In this document: positions 36,700 through 44,756 of the stretch, one piece after another | How positions within the stretch are numbered: position 1 is the first letter of the stretch | How the letters are laid out: every line of letters begins with the position of its first letter | Source: Micromonospora mirobrigensis | GTDB taxonomy: Bacteria > Actinomycetota > Actinomycetes > Mycobacteriales > Micromonosporaceae | Direction: 5' to 3' | Length of the DNA: 62,841 bases | Assembly (NCBI RefSeq): GCF_900091555.1 | Contig: NZ_FMCX01000014.1 | Span: forward strand, 1 to 62,841 | The notes under the pieces: generated by a model | What the model was told of the DNA's origin: nothing | The model's database searches: none | What the model saw: only the letters and a program-made list of their open reading frames with translations | Made by a program: the position numbers and the translations under genes

Positions 36700-37467
36700 G
36701 TGACCGCCGAGACGACCGGGGTGCGCCTCGACTGCGACGGGCCGGTCGCGACGGTCACGTTGTGCCGGCCCGACGTGCTCAATGCCCAGACCCCGGCGAT
36801 GTGGCGCGCGCTGAGCGACTTCTCCCGGGGCCTGCCGGGCGACGTCCGCGTCGTCGTCGTACGCGGCGAGGGGCGGGCGTTCTCCGCCGGCCTCGACCTG
36901 TCCGTGGCCGGCGCCTCCGGCCCCGGCTCCTTCGCCGAGCTCGCCACCCTGCCCGAGCAGGAGTGCGCGGACCGGATCGCCGAGTTCCAGGCCGGCTTCA
37001 CCTGGCTGCACCGCCCCGACGTGATCTCGGTGGCCGCCGTGCAGGGGCACGCCATCGGCGCCGGCCTCCAGCTGGCCCTCGCCTGCGACCTGCGGGTCCT
37101 GGCCGAGGACGCCCGGCTCTCCATGGCGGAGGTGACCCTCGGCCTGGTTCCCGACCTGGCCGGCACGAAGCGCCTGGTGGAGCTGGTCGGCTACGCCCGG
37201 GCGCTGGAGATCTGCGCCACCGGCCGGCGGATGGACGCCGCCGAGGCCGACCGGATCGGCCTGGCCAACCTGGTGGTGCCGAACGCCGAGCTGGACGCGG
37301 CGGTCCGCGACCTGACCGCGGGCCTGCTGGCCGGCAACCGGGACGCGGTGGTCGAGATCAAGGCCCTGCTCGCCGGCGCCGGTGGGCGCTCGCACGCCGA
37401 GCAGCAGCGGGCCGAACGGGAGGCACAGACCCGCCGGCTGCGCGACCTCGCCGGGCGCGGAGAATAG
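36700..37467 (+). CDS. Enoyl-CoA hydratase/isomerase family protein
   Basis: A 255-aa crotonase-fold protein. The oxyanion-hole segments are GRAFSAGLDLS near residues 58-68 and VQGHAIGAGLQLALACDLRV near 112-131. The catalytic-Glu region reads LSMAEVTLGLVPDLAGTKRL, retaining the first Glu. It could be a hydratase, isomerase or other crotonase; substrate is unknown. The start is GTG. It follows the small HTH gene by 46 bp. Confidence 0.9.
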   Translation: MTAETTGVRLDCDGPVATVTLCRPDVLNAQTPAMWRALSDFSRGLPGDVRVVVVRGEGRAFSAGLDLSVAGASGPGSFAELATLPEQECADRIAEFQAGFTWLHRPDVISVAAVQGHAIGAGLQLALACDLRVLAEDARLSMAEVTLGLVPDLAGTKRLVELVGYARALEICATGRRMDAAEADRIGLANLVVPNAELDAAVRDLTAGLLAGNRDAVVEIKALLAGAGGRSHAEQQRAEREAQTRRLRDLAGRGE

Positions 37468-37571
37468 TCGTAAGGACCGTTCGGGAAGATCCGGGTTACT
37501 CGCGAGGTTGTCGTAGGGGGTCGGGAGAATCGACCCGGCGGCCCCGCCCGCCCACGACCCGGAGGTGACCA

Positions 37572-39563
37572 GTGTCCAGCCCGATGCACGGTGGCGGCAT
37601 GGCCGGCTGGAGCATGCTCCGGTCCATGCGCAGCCAGGACGAGGTGACCGCCCACCAGCTCAAGCGGGGCACCGCCAAGCGGATCGTCGCCTTCGCCCGG
37701 CCCTACCGCCGCGACATCGTGGTCTTCCTGGTCACCGTGGTCTTCGCCGCCATCATCGGGGTCGCCACCCCGGTCCTCGCCGGTGACGTGATCAACGCGA
37801 TCAACCGGGGCGGCAGCGAGGCGGGCGCCGTGGTGGTCCGGCTCGCGCTGATCATCGGCGGGCTGGCGGTGGTCGACGCCCTCTTCTCGCTGGCCCAGCG
37901 GTGGTATTCGGCCCGGATCGGCGAGGGGATCATCCTCGACCTGCGCACCCGGGTCTACGACCACGTGCAGCGCATGCCGCTCCAGTTCTTCACCCGGACC
38001 CAGACCGGCGCCCTGGTCAGCCGGCTCAACAACGACGTGATGGGCGCCCAGCGGGCCTTCACCTCCACCCTGTCCGGGGTGGTCAGCAACGTCATCCAGC
38101 TGGTCCTCACCGCCGGGGTGATGTTCACCCTCTCCTGGCAGATCACCACGCTGTCGCTGGTCATGCTGCCGATCTTCATCATCCCGGCCCGGCGGGTCGG
38201 CAAGCGGCTCGCCGAGATCACCCGCGAGTCGTACAACCTCGACGCGAAGATGAACGCCACGATGACCGAGCGGTTCGGCGTGGCCGGGGCGCTGCTGGTC
38301 AAGCTCTTCGGCTCGCCCGAGGTCGAGGCGCGGCGCTTCGCCGGCCGGGCCGAGCGGGTGCGCGACATCGGCATCCAGTCCGCGATGTACTCGCGCACGT
38401 TCTTCGTGGCCATGCTGCTGGTCGCCTCGCTGGCCCAGGCGCTGACCTACGGCCTCGGCGGCTGGCTCGCCGTCACCGGCGCGGTCAGTGCCGGCACCGT
38501 GGTCACCCTGGCGCTGCTGCTCACCCGCCTCTACGGTCCGCTGACCGCGCTCTCCAACGTCCGGGTCGACGTGATGAGCGCGCTGGTCTCCTTCGACCGG
38601 GTCTTCGAGGTGCTCGACCTGCGCCCCGGCATCGAGGAGAAGCCGGGCGCGGTCGCCGTCCCGCGCGGCAACGGCCGGGTCGAGTTCCACGACGTCCGGT
38701 TCCGCTACCCGAGCGCCGCCGAGGTGTCGCTGGCCTCCCTGGAGGAGGTCGCCACCCTCGACCGCACGGTCAACGAGCCGGTGCTCAAGGGCGTCTCCTT
38801 CGGCGTCGAGCCCGGGCAGATGGTCGCCCTGGTCGGCCCCTCCGGCGCCGGCAAGTCCACCCTGTCGATGTTGATCTCCCGGATCTACGACGTCAGCGAC
38901 GGTCAGGTCCTGGTCGGCGGGGTCGACGTCCGGGACGCCACCCTCGCCTCGCTGCGCGACGAGATCGGCGTGGTCACCCAGGACTCCCACCTGTTCCACG
39001 AGACCATCCGGGAGAACCTGCGCTACGCGAAGCCCGACGCCACCGACGACGAGATCTGGGCGGCCCTCGCCGGTGCCCAGGTGGCCGACCTGGTCCGCTC
39101 CCTGCCCGACGGGCTGGACACCACCGTCGGCGAGCGGGGCTACCGTTTCTCCGGCGGCGAGAAGCAGCGCATCGCCATCGCCCGGCTGCTGCTCAAGGCC
39201 CCGTCGATCGTGATCCTGGACGAGGCCACCGCCCACCTCGACTCGGAGAGCGAGGCGGCCGTCCAGCGGGCCCTGTCGGTGGCGCTGACCGGGCGTACCG
39301 CCCTGGTGATCGCGCACCGGCTCTCCACGGTCCGGGACGCCGACCAGATCCTGGTCCTCGACGACGGGCGGATCGTCGAGCGGGGCCGGCACGAGGAACT
39401 GGTCGCGGTCGGCGGGCTCTACGCCGAGCTCTACCGCACCCAGTTCGCCGTCGCCGACTCGCCCGCCCCGTACGCCGACGCCCCGGCGCCGGAGTCGGTG
39501 ATCACCATGCCGCTCGGAACGTACGTCCCGGAGGACGCGATGCCCCCGGCCACCGCCAACTGA
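37572..39563 (+). CDS. ABC transporter, fused permease and ATPase (exporter type)
   Basis: A 663-aa half-transporter with six transmembrane helices (about residues 40-330) followed by an ATPase. Walker A is GPSGAGKST near residue 424, the signature is FSGGEKQRIAIAR, Walker B is IVILDEATAHLD, and the H-loop is IAHRLST. A 12-residue insert, VSLASLEEVATL, precedes the nucleotide domain core. The C-terminal 45 residues are Pro/Ala-rich. GTG at 37572 follows GGAGGTGACCA. It resembles multidrug or lipid exporters; the cargo is not deducible. Confidence 0.92.
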   Translation: MSSPMHGGGMAGWSMLRSMRSQDEVTAHQLKRGTAKRIVAFARPYRRDIVVFLVTVVFAAIIGVATPVLAGDVINAINRGGSEAGAVVVRLALIIGGLAVVDALFSLAQRWYSARIGEGIILDLRTRVYDHVQRMPLQFFTRTQTGALVSRLNNDVMGAQRAFTSTLSGVVSNVIQLVLTAGVMFTLSWQITTLSLVMLPIFIIPARRVGKRLAEITRESYNLDAKMNATMTERFGVAGALLVKLFGSPEVEARRFAGRAERVRDIGIQSAMYSRTFFVAMLLVASLAQALTYGLGGWLAVTGAVSAGTVVTLALLLTRLYGPLTALSNVRVDVMSALVSFDRVFEVLDLRPGIEEKPGAVAVPRGNGRVEFHDVRFRYPSAAEVSLASLEEVATLDRTVNEPVLKGVSFGVEPGQMVALVGPSGAGKSTLSMLISRIYDVSDGQVLVGGVDVRDATLASLRDEIGVVTQDSHLFHETIRENLRYAKPDATDDEIWAALAGAQVADLVRSLPDGLDTTVGERGYRFSGGEKQRIAIARLLLKAPSIVILDEATAHLDSESEAAVQRALSVALTGRTALVIAHRLSTVRDADQILVLDDGRIVERGRHEELVAVGGLYAELYRTQFAVADSPAPYADAPAPESVITMPLGTYVPEDAMPPATAN

Positions 39564-39579
39564 CGCAGGTCCCCGCCGG

Positions 39580-40068
39580 TCAGCCGCCGTCCGACCGGAT
39601 CCGGTCCAGCAGGGCCGGCACCCAGTGCGTGCCGTAGCGCTCGCGCAACGCGGGCAGCCGCCAGTCGTCCCCGGTGACCGTCCCGCGGCACAGCGCCGAC
39701 CCGCACGCGCAGCTCATCCGGAACTCCGATTCGCCCGTGCTGGTGGCGTAGTCGTTGGTCAGCTCCTCCCCGGCGGCGATGTCCCGCCGGGCGGCCAGCT
39801 CGTACGGGCCGACCCACCAGAGGTTCGGGTCGCAGCCGTGGTTGCCGTAGCCGTTGGGCCGGCGCGGCGGCAGCACCAGGTGCAGATCCGGCCAGACGAC
39901 GATCGTGTCGACGTACGGCCCTCGCGGGTCCGCCGCCGCCGCGAGGATCGCGCGCAGCTCGCCGGTGCCGACCAGCCGTCCACCCAGCCGGGACACCACC
40001 GTGCCGGCCGGGACCGGAACGCGGGCGAACAGGCCCCACCCGGCGATCGGTGACGGACCCACGGTCAC
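39580..40068 (-). CDS. SET domain-containing protein (putative lysine methyltransferase)
   Basis: A 162-aa stand-alone SET domain. The N-terminal GWGLFARVPVPAGTVV is the SAM-binding entry. NHGCDPNLWWVG matches the pseudoknot N-H-(S/G)-C motif, and GEELTNDYATS matches the second pseudoknot strand. A post-SET-like cluster (SCACGSALCRGTVTG) may bind zinc. Bacterial SET proteins of this size are widespread, but their targets are mostly unknown. The start is GTG at 40068. Confidence 0.85.
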   Translation of the reverse strand: MTVGPSPIAGWGLFARVPVPAGTVVSRLGGRLVGTGELRAILAAAADPRGPYVDTIVVWPDLHLVLPPRRPNGYGNHGCDPNLWWVGPYELAARRDIAAGEELTNDYATSTGESEFRMSCACGSALCRGTVTGDDWRLPALRERYGTHWVPALLDRIRSDGG

Positions 40069-40124
40069 GTCGGGGGGTGCAGCCAGCAGTCCGGCTCCGA
40101 CGGCGGCTCGACGGTCGGCACGGC

Positions 40125-40838
40125 TCAGCGGCCGGTCGCGGCGTGCAGCTCGGCGAACGCCGCCCCCAACGTTGCCGGGGTGAAGTGGGCGTTCAGGCCG
40201 CTCGGATTGGGCAGCACCCAGAGCAGGGCCCCGCGCAGCGGCTCCGGTTGCGGACCGAAGCCCGCCTTCGGCCGGGCGAACCCGATTCGGTACGCCGTCA
40301 CCCCCACCACGGCCACCCAGCGGGGCCGGTACCGACGCACCTTGTCGGTGAGGATCTCGGCCCCCGCGAGCAGCTCCGCCGCGGTCAGCTCGTCGTCCCG
40401 GGCGCTGGCCCGGGCGACCATGTTGGTGATGCCGAGCCCGTGGCCGGGCAGCTCGTCCTGCTCGCTGGGGTGCAGCTGGCGGGGTGTGAAACCGCCTCGG
40501 TGCAGGGCCGGCCAGAAGCGGTTGCCGGGCCGGGCGAAGTGCCAGCCGGTCGCCGCCGACCAGAGCCCCGGATTGATCCCCACGAAGAGCACGTCCAGCC
40601 CGGGCGCGATGATGTCAGGCAGGGTCCGGTCGGCCGCGGCGGCCAGCTCCTCCCGGGTGGGCCGGGGATGACGCCCGAGGACGCTCTCCCCAGCCGGCTC
40701 CGGCCCGGGCCCCGCCGGGTCCGGTTCGCGTCCCGGCTGCTCCGGACGGGTGCCCGCGAAGTCCCGGCCACGCCCCGGCGTCCGGCGGGCCGGCCCGCGC
40801 CCGGCACGCCCCGACCCGGGACGCTCGCGGCCGCTCAC
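40125..40838 (-). CDS. mug: G/U mismatch-specific DNA glycosylase (Mug)
   Basis: A 237-aa uracil-DNA glycosylase superfamily member. Motif 1 is VLFVGINPGLWSAATG, and HFARPGNRFWPAL follows. The C-terminal motif is VLPNPSGLNAHF. These match Mug/TDG enzymes that remove uracil or ethenocytosine from mismatches. The first 60 residues are an Arg/Pro/Gly-rich extension absent from E. coli Mug. The GTG start at 40838 lies inside the first unit of a 59-bp tandem repeat, so the true start or its upstream control may have been reshaped by the repeat. Confidence 0.9.
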   Translation of the reverse strand: MSGRERPGSGRAGRGPARRTPGRGRDFAGTRPEQPGREPDPAGPGPEPAGESVLGRHPRPTREELAAAADRTLPDIIAPGLDVLFVGINPGLWSAATGWHFARPGNRFWPALHRGGFTPRQLHPSEQDELPGHGLGITNMVARASARDDELTAAELLAGAEILTDKVRRYRPRWVAVVGVTAYRIGFARPKAGFGPQPEPLRGALLWVLPNPSGLNAHFTPATLGAAFAELHAATGR

Positions 40839-40950
40839 GGGACCATCTTCGTTCGCGGCTGCGGGGCTCGCAGGCCCGGCTCGCTCCTCGCGCTCACGGG
40901 ACCATCTTCGTTCGCGGCTGCGGGGCTCGCAGGCCCGGCTCGCTCCTCGC
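40833..40950. repeat. 59-bp tandem repeat, two identical units
   Basis: Units at 40833-40891 and 40892-40950 are identical by eye; a third GCTCAC begins at 40951. Each unit starts GCTCACGGGACCATCTTCG. The array fills the gap between the SDR stop and the mug start and contains the mug GTG. The reverse strand reads as GTGAGCGCGAGGAGC, similar to sequence near the zwf start, so it may belong to a dispersed family. Confidence 0.9.
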
Positions 40951-40952
40951 GC

Positions 40953-41714
40953 TCACAGGCTGCGGAGGGCGCCACCGTCGACCGGCAGGGTCAGCCCGGT
41001 CAGGTAGCTGGCGGCGGGGGAGAGGACGAAGGCGGCCACCTTGCCGAACTCGGCCGGCTCGCCCACCCGGCCCAGCGGGATCTCGGCCTCCGCCGCGGCG
41101 CGGGCCCGTTCCGGGTCCCCGGAGGCGGCGAGGAGTTCCCGGTTGCGGTCGGTCATGATCCGGCCCGGGAGCAGCCCGACCACCCGTACGCCGCGCGGGC
41201 CGTACTCGTCGGCGATGTCCTTGGCCACCCCGGCCAGCCCGGGACGCAGGCCGTTGGAGATGCCCAGGCCGGCCATCGGGCTGCGGGCCGAGGTGGAGAG
41301 CACCAGCCCGATCGCGCCCCCGTCGGTGAGCGCGGTGGCGACGGTGCGCGCGGCGCGTACGGTGCCGAGGAAGACGGTCTCGAAGGACTCCCGCCACTGC
41401 TCGTCGGTGACCTGCGCGGCGGTGCCGCGGGGCGGCCCGCCCACCGAGATCAGCGCGCCGTCGAGGCGGCCGAAGTGCTCCCGGGCCGCGGCGACCAGCC
41501 GCTGCGGGGTCTGCGGGTCGGTCAGGTCGCCGGTGAGGCCGATGGCGTGCTCCGGGCCGCCGAGCGCCTCGACCGCCGCGGCGACCCGTTCCGGGGCGCG
41601 GGCGGAGAGCACCACCCGGGCGCCGTCGGCCACCAGTTGCTCGGCGGTGGCGAAGCCGAGGCCGCGGGATGCGCCGGTCAGCACGTACACCCGGTCGGCC
41701 AGTCCGAGATCCAT
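40953..41714 (-). CDS. Short-chain dehydrogenase/reductase
   Basis: A 253-aa SDR. The cofactor motif is TGASRGLGFATA near residues 12-23. The active site departs from the common pattern: Ser in LVLSTSARSP and the usual Y-x-x-x-K position reads GISNGLRPGLAGVAKD, with Asn in place of Tyr. Such proteins occur as divergent SDRs that may use another base. The end, PAASYLTGLTLPVDGGALRSL, is typical. The ATG at 41714 opens a normal N-terminus (MDLGLADRVYVL). Confidence 0.85.
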   Translation of the reverse strand: MDLGLADRVYVLTGASRGLGFATAEQLVADGARVVLSARAPERVAAAVEALGGPEHAIGLTGDLTDPQTPQRLVAAAREHFGRLDGALISVGGPPRGTAAQVTDEQWRESFETVFLGTVRAARTVATALTDGGAIGLVLSTSARSPMAGLGISNGLRPGLAGVAKDIADEYGPRGVRVVGLLPGRIMTDRNRELLAASGDPERARAAAEAEIPLGRVGEPAEFGKVAAFVLSPAASYLTGLTLPVDGGALRSL

Positions 41715-41758
41715 GGACCGATCCTGCCGTACCCGGCAGGGGGTCGTCACCCTCGGGG

Positions 41759-42208
41759 TCAGCGCCGGGCCGGGCGGAGCAGGCGTACCCGACCGGCGAG
41801 CTGGACCGCGACGGCGCCGCCGGCCCGCCGCACGGCCGGCAGCCGGCGCGGCCTGGGGTGCCGCCGCCCGTCGTAGTGGACCGTCGCCTCGCGCAGCGCC
41901 AACTCCTCGGCGGCCACCGGCGGCAGGACGCCCCGGTCGCGCAACGCCCGGGCCAGGTCCCAGCCGTCGCGCAGCCCGCCGCTGCCCGGGCGGCCCGCCG
42001 CCCAGTCGGCGAAGACGGCCGGCCAGTCCGGGCCGAGGCCGGCCGCGAGCAGCGGCCAGTGCCGGGCGACCTCGCCGCCGCGCTTGCGCAGCAGCGCCCG
42101 GCGGGCCGCGTCCACCGGCCCGGCGGTGAAGCCGGGCGGCAGCGGACCGGCGGCCACCAGCGCCGCGACCAGCGCCGCCTGCCGGGCGGCCAGGTCGGAG
42201 CCGGTCAC
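41759..42208 (-). CDS. Small partner protein of the DUF692/MNIO enzyme
   Basis: A 149-aa soluble protein. The N-terminal half is helical, with ARRALLRKRGGEVARHWPLL; then GPDWPAVFADWAAGRP and the block GGLRDGWDLARALRDRG, and an Arg-rich C-terminal strand region. The same trio of genes occurs in other actinobacteria, to my recollection. The GTG start overlaps the MNIO stop (GTGA). By analogy with known MNIO systems, where a partner protein presents the substrate, it may bring the Cys-rich tail to the oxidase. I cannot name its family with confidence. Confidence 0.75.
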   Translation of the reverse strand: MTGSDLAARQAALVAALVAAGPLPPGFTAGPVDAARRALLRKRGGEVARHWPLLAAGLGPDWPAVFADWAAGRPGSGGLRDGWDLARALRDRGVLPPVAAEELALREATVHYDGRRHPRPRRLPAVRRAGGAVAVQLAGRVRLLRPARR

Positions 42209-43023
42209 GTGATCACCGGGTGGCCCGAGGCGGCGGCGAGGGCGTCGAGCTCGGCGCGCAGCTCCGCCGCGGGCGGATAGTGGCCGTCCCGCTCCAGCAG
42301 CAGCGCCGGTGGCCGGCGCCGCGAACACAGCTCCCGGACCAGGTCGAGCACCTCGGCGGGGACCGGATCGGTGTGCGTGTCGTGGTAGTAGCCGCCCTGC
42401 TCGGCGCCGCCGGCCACGTGAACGTACGCGACCCGCTCCAGCGGCAGCCGGTCGAGCAGGGCGAGGGGATCACCGCCCCGGTTGCGGGCGTTGGCGTGGA
42501 CGTTGGCCACGTCGAGCAGGAGCGACGCGTCGGTGGCGGCCAGGATCTCGGTGAGGAAGTCGGCCTCGTCCAGCTCGTCGTCCGGCCAGTCGAAGAGTGC
42601 GGCGATCGGCTCCAGCGCGATCGGCACGGGCAGCTCGGCCCGGGCCCGGCGGACGTTCGCCACCACCGCTGCCACGGCCTCCCGGCTGCGAGGCAGCGGC
42701 AGCAGGTGACCGGCCTCCAGCCCCCCGGCCCGGACGAAGGCGATGTGCTCGCTGACCAGCGGCGCGTCGACCAGCGCCGCGACCCGGGCCAGGTGGGCGA
42801 CGCGGGCCGGGTCGACCGGCTCCGCGCCGCCCAGGGAGAGCCGCACCCCGTGCGGTACGACGGTGACGCCCCGCCCGCGCAGGTCGGCGAGGCCGTCCGG
42901 CAGCGGGCCCGTCGCGGCCAGCGCCTCGGCCACCACCTCGACGAAGCGCAGCCCGGGCAGCTCGGCGACGAAACCGGCGATCTCCGGCCGCCAGCCGATG
43001 CCCACCCCGACCGGTCCGGTCAT
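42205..43023 (-). CDS. DUF692 family multinuclear non-heme iron oxidase (MNIO, MbnB-like)
   Basis: A 272-aa TIM-barrel enzyme. Likely iron ligands are present: His58 (PHGVRLS), His93 (SEHIAF), Glu138 (ALEPIAAL), Asp171, Asn174 and His176 (LDVANVHAN), His202 (VHVAGG), Asp215 and His217 (HDTHTDP) and Glu244 (LLERDGHYP). Family members such as MbnB modify Cys residues of peptides to oxazolone-thioamide and related groups, using two or three iron ions. ATG at 43023 overlaps the stop of the TIGR04222 gene (ATGA). The long open frame upstream is antiparallel noise from the TIGR04222 gene. The nearest Cys-rich polypeptide is the tail of that neighbour. Confidence 0.9.
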   Translation of the reverse strand: MTGPVGVGIGWRPEIAGFVAELPGLRFVEVVAEALAATGPLPDGLADLRGRGVTVVPHGVRLSLGGAEPVDPARVAHLARVAALVDAPLVSEHIAFVRAGGLEAGHLLPLPRSREAVAAVVANVRRARAELPVPIALEPIAALFDWPDDELDEADFLTEILAATDASLLLDVANVHANARNRGGDPLALLDRLPLERVAYVHVAGGAEQGGYYHDTHTDPVPAEVLDLVRELCSRRRPPALLLERDGHYPPAAELRAELDALAAASGHPVIT

Positions 43024-43967
43024 CCGCCGCACCCGCCCCCGCCGCAGCCGCCCCCACCGCCGCAGGAGCTGCCGCCGCCGCACGACGAGCCGCCCCCGCA
43101 GGAGGAGCCGCCGCCGCAGGAGCTGCCGGACGATCCGGAGGAGTAGCCGTTGCCGGACGCGGCGATCGCCTGACGCTGGATCTCGGCCTGCTCGGCGAAA
43201 CCGGGGTCCATCGCCCAGAGCGAGGCGGTGCCGAACAACGCCACGCCCATCGCCGCGCCGGCCGCGCCGTAGGTGGCGTACGCCGGGGCGGAGGTGGGGG
43301 CGAGGTAGGTGTGCCGGCGGCGCAGCTCGCTCAGCTCCCGCTCGGCCGCCCGGGTACGCCACGGCACCCGGGCGAGCACGACGCAGCACCCGATCAGCGC
43401 CAGCACGGCGAGCGTCAGCCAGCCGACCGGACGGTCGTTGGAGAGCCCGGCGAAGATCCGGAACACGCCCACCGCGATCAGCAGCACGATCAGCAGCGGG
43501 CCACGCCGTACCGCCTCGCGGGCCTGCGGCGTGAGGGTCAGGCCGCGCTGTTCCAGGCCGGTGCGCAGCTGCTCCAGGGCCCGTCGGACCCACTCGTCGG
43601 CGCGTAGTTCCCGGGTGTGCAGGTGGCGGTTCGCGGCGTGGTGCACCGCCTGGTCGAGCGGGGTCAGTCCGGCCGGCGGGTGACCGCCCGCGGTGAGCCG
43701 CCGGTCCGGCCGGACGCCCACGGTGCCACCCTGCCGCAGCCCGCTGAGCGCGGTCCAGACCGCCAGTTGCTCGCCGCCGTTGAGGTAGGCCACCTGCTGC
43801 GGGTCGAGTCCGACGGTGCCGGGGGCCGCCGCCGGGGTGCCGCGCAGGATCCGGCGCCGGTGCACCAGTACGCCGACGACCAGCGCCACGGCGGCCAGCA
43901 GGTAGAGCCGGAGGAAGACGGGGCCGGGGACGCCCCAGGTGTCGCCCGGTGCGGCGAGGATCGGCAT
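43020..43967 (-). CDS. TIGR04222-like membrane protein with periodic Cys/Gly tail
   Basis: A 315-aa protein. Transmembrane segments are at about 17-36, 156-173 and 181-200, with a weaker one at 233-252. The soluble part between the first two carries VAYLNGGEQLAVWTAL and GLTPLDQAVHH, typical of the TIGR04222 domain. The last 34 residues are low-complexity SSCGGG repeats with Cys at 284, 290, 296, 302, 308 and 313, that is, five at exact 6-residue spacing. The tail is a candidate modified region. ATG at 43967 follows AGGAGCTACC. It is first in the operon with MNIO and its partner. Confidence 0.85.
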   Translation of the reverse strand: MPILAAPGDTWGVPGPVFLRLYLLAAVALVVGVLVHRRRILRGTPAAAPGTVGLDPQQVAYLNGGEQLAVWTALSGLRQGGTVGVRPDRRLTAGGHPPAGLTPLDQAVHHAANRHLHTRELRADEWVRRALEQLRTGLEQRGLTLTPQAREAVRRGPLLIVLLIAVGVFRIFAGLSNDRPVGWLTLAVLALIGCCVVLARVPWRTRAAERELSELRRRHTYLAPTSAPAYATYGAAGAAMGVALFGTASLWAMDPGFAEQAEIQRQAIAASGNGYSSGSSGSSCGGGSSCGGGSSCGGGSSCGGGGGCGGGGCGG

Positions 43968-44073
43968 GACGGTAGCTCCTGTCGCGCGAGGGGAACGCGA
44001 CCCCATTGTGGAGTGCCGCCGCCACGCCAGGACCGGCGCGGTGGGCCAGTTACCGAGCCGATACCTGGCCCGG

Positions 44074-44646
44074 TCAGCGCCGGCGGACGGCCTCCTCGAC
44101 CAGGTCGAGCACCGGGCCGAGGTCGCCGGCCGGGCGCCCCATGGCCAGGTGCAGCACCAGGCCGTCGTAGGCCAGCTCCAGGAACTGGGCCAGCACGTCG
44201 ATGGGTACGTCCTCGCGCAGCACCCCGGCCTCCCGCTGGCGGACCAGGCGGTCCCGGGTCGCCTCGGCGATGGCGGCGGAGCGCTCGGCCCAGCGCCTGG
44301 CGAAGGCCGGGTCGGTGCGCAGCCGGCGGGACACCTCGAGCTGGCTGCCCAGCCAGCCCGTCGTGTCGGGGGAGACGGCGCGGGCCAGCAGGTCCCGCAT
44401 GACCTGCACCAGACCGTTGCGGGCCACGGTCTCCACCATGGCCGCCGCGTCGTCCTCGGCGACGGCCAGGAAGAGCGAGTCCTTGTCCCGGAAGTGGTGG
44501 AAGATCGCGCCGCGGGAGAGGCCGGTGGCCTCCTCCAGGCGGCGTACGGTGGCCCCCTCGTAGCCGTGCCGGGCGAAACAGGCCCGGGCCGCGCCGAGGA
44601 TCTCCTGTCGGCGCGCGTCGAGCTGGTCCTGACTTACTCTGGGCAC
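44074..44646 (-). CDS. acnR: TetR-family regulator, AcnR-like aconitase repressor
   Basis: A 190-aa TetR regulator. The HTH spans about residues 24-50 (GATVRRLEEATGLSRGAIFHHF) and is close to AcnR of Corynebacterium glutamicum, which represses aconitase. The C-terminal domain includes DVLAQFLELAYDGLVLHLA. GTG at 44646 (VPRVSQDQLDARR) is the AcnR start; the longer frame has no support. In corynebacteria acnR lies beside acn; here acnA is at 58160-61012, but both promoters share an operator-like sequence (44680-44698 and 61121-61139), which strongly supports the assignment. Confidence 0.88.
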   Translation of the reverse strand: MPRVSQDQLDARRQEILGAARACFARHGYEGATVRRLEEATGLSRGAIFHHFRDKDSLFLAVAEDDAAAMVETVARNGLVQVMRDLLARAVSPDTTGWLGSQLEVSRRLRTDPAFARRWAERSAAIAEATRDRLVRQREAGVLREDVPIDVLAQFLELAYDGLVLHLAMGRPAGDLGPVLDLVEEAVRRR

Positions 44647-44679
44647 GGGTCGATCGTCGCAGGTGAGCGGACGTCGTGC

Positions 44680-44698
44680 AAACCGTACGTACGGCTTG
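44680..44698. promoter_or_regulatory. AcnR-type operator upstream of acnR
   Basis: AAACCGTACGTACGGCTTG contains the perfect palindrome CCGTACGTACGG. It lies 34 bp before the acnR start and matches the site upstream of acnA at 17 of 19 positions. Autoregulation is inferred. Confidence 0.65.
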
Positions 44699-44744
44699 GG
44701 ATGGCCCCGATCGCTCAAGATCATTGTCGGCCGGGTCGGCCGCC

Positions 44745-44750
44745 TATGAT
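44745..44750 (+). promoter_or_regulatory. Predicted -10 of a leaderless nitrilase-family gene
   Basis: TATGAT is a near-consensus -10 that ends 6 nt before the GTG at 44757, and no ribosome binding site is present. TTGTCG at 44724-44729 is a possible -35 with a short 15-nt spacer. Confidence 0.5.
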
Positions 44751-44756
44751 CGCCCG

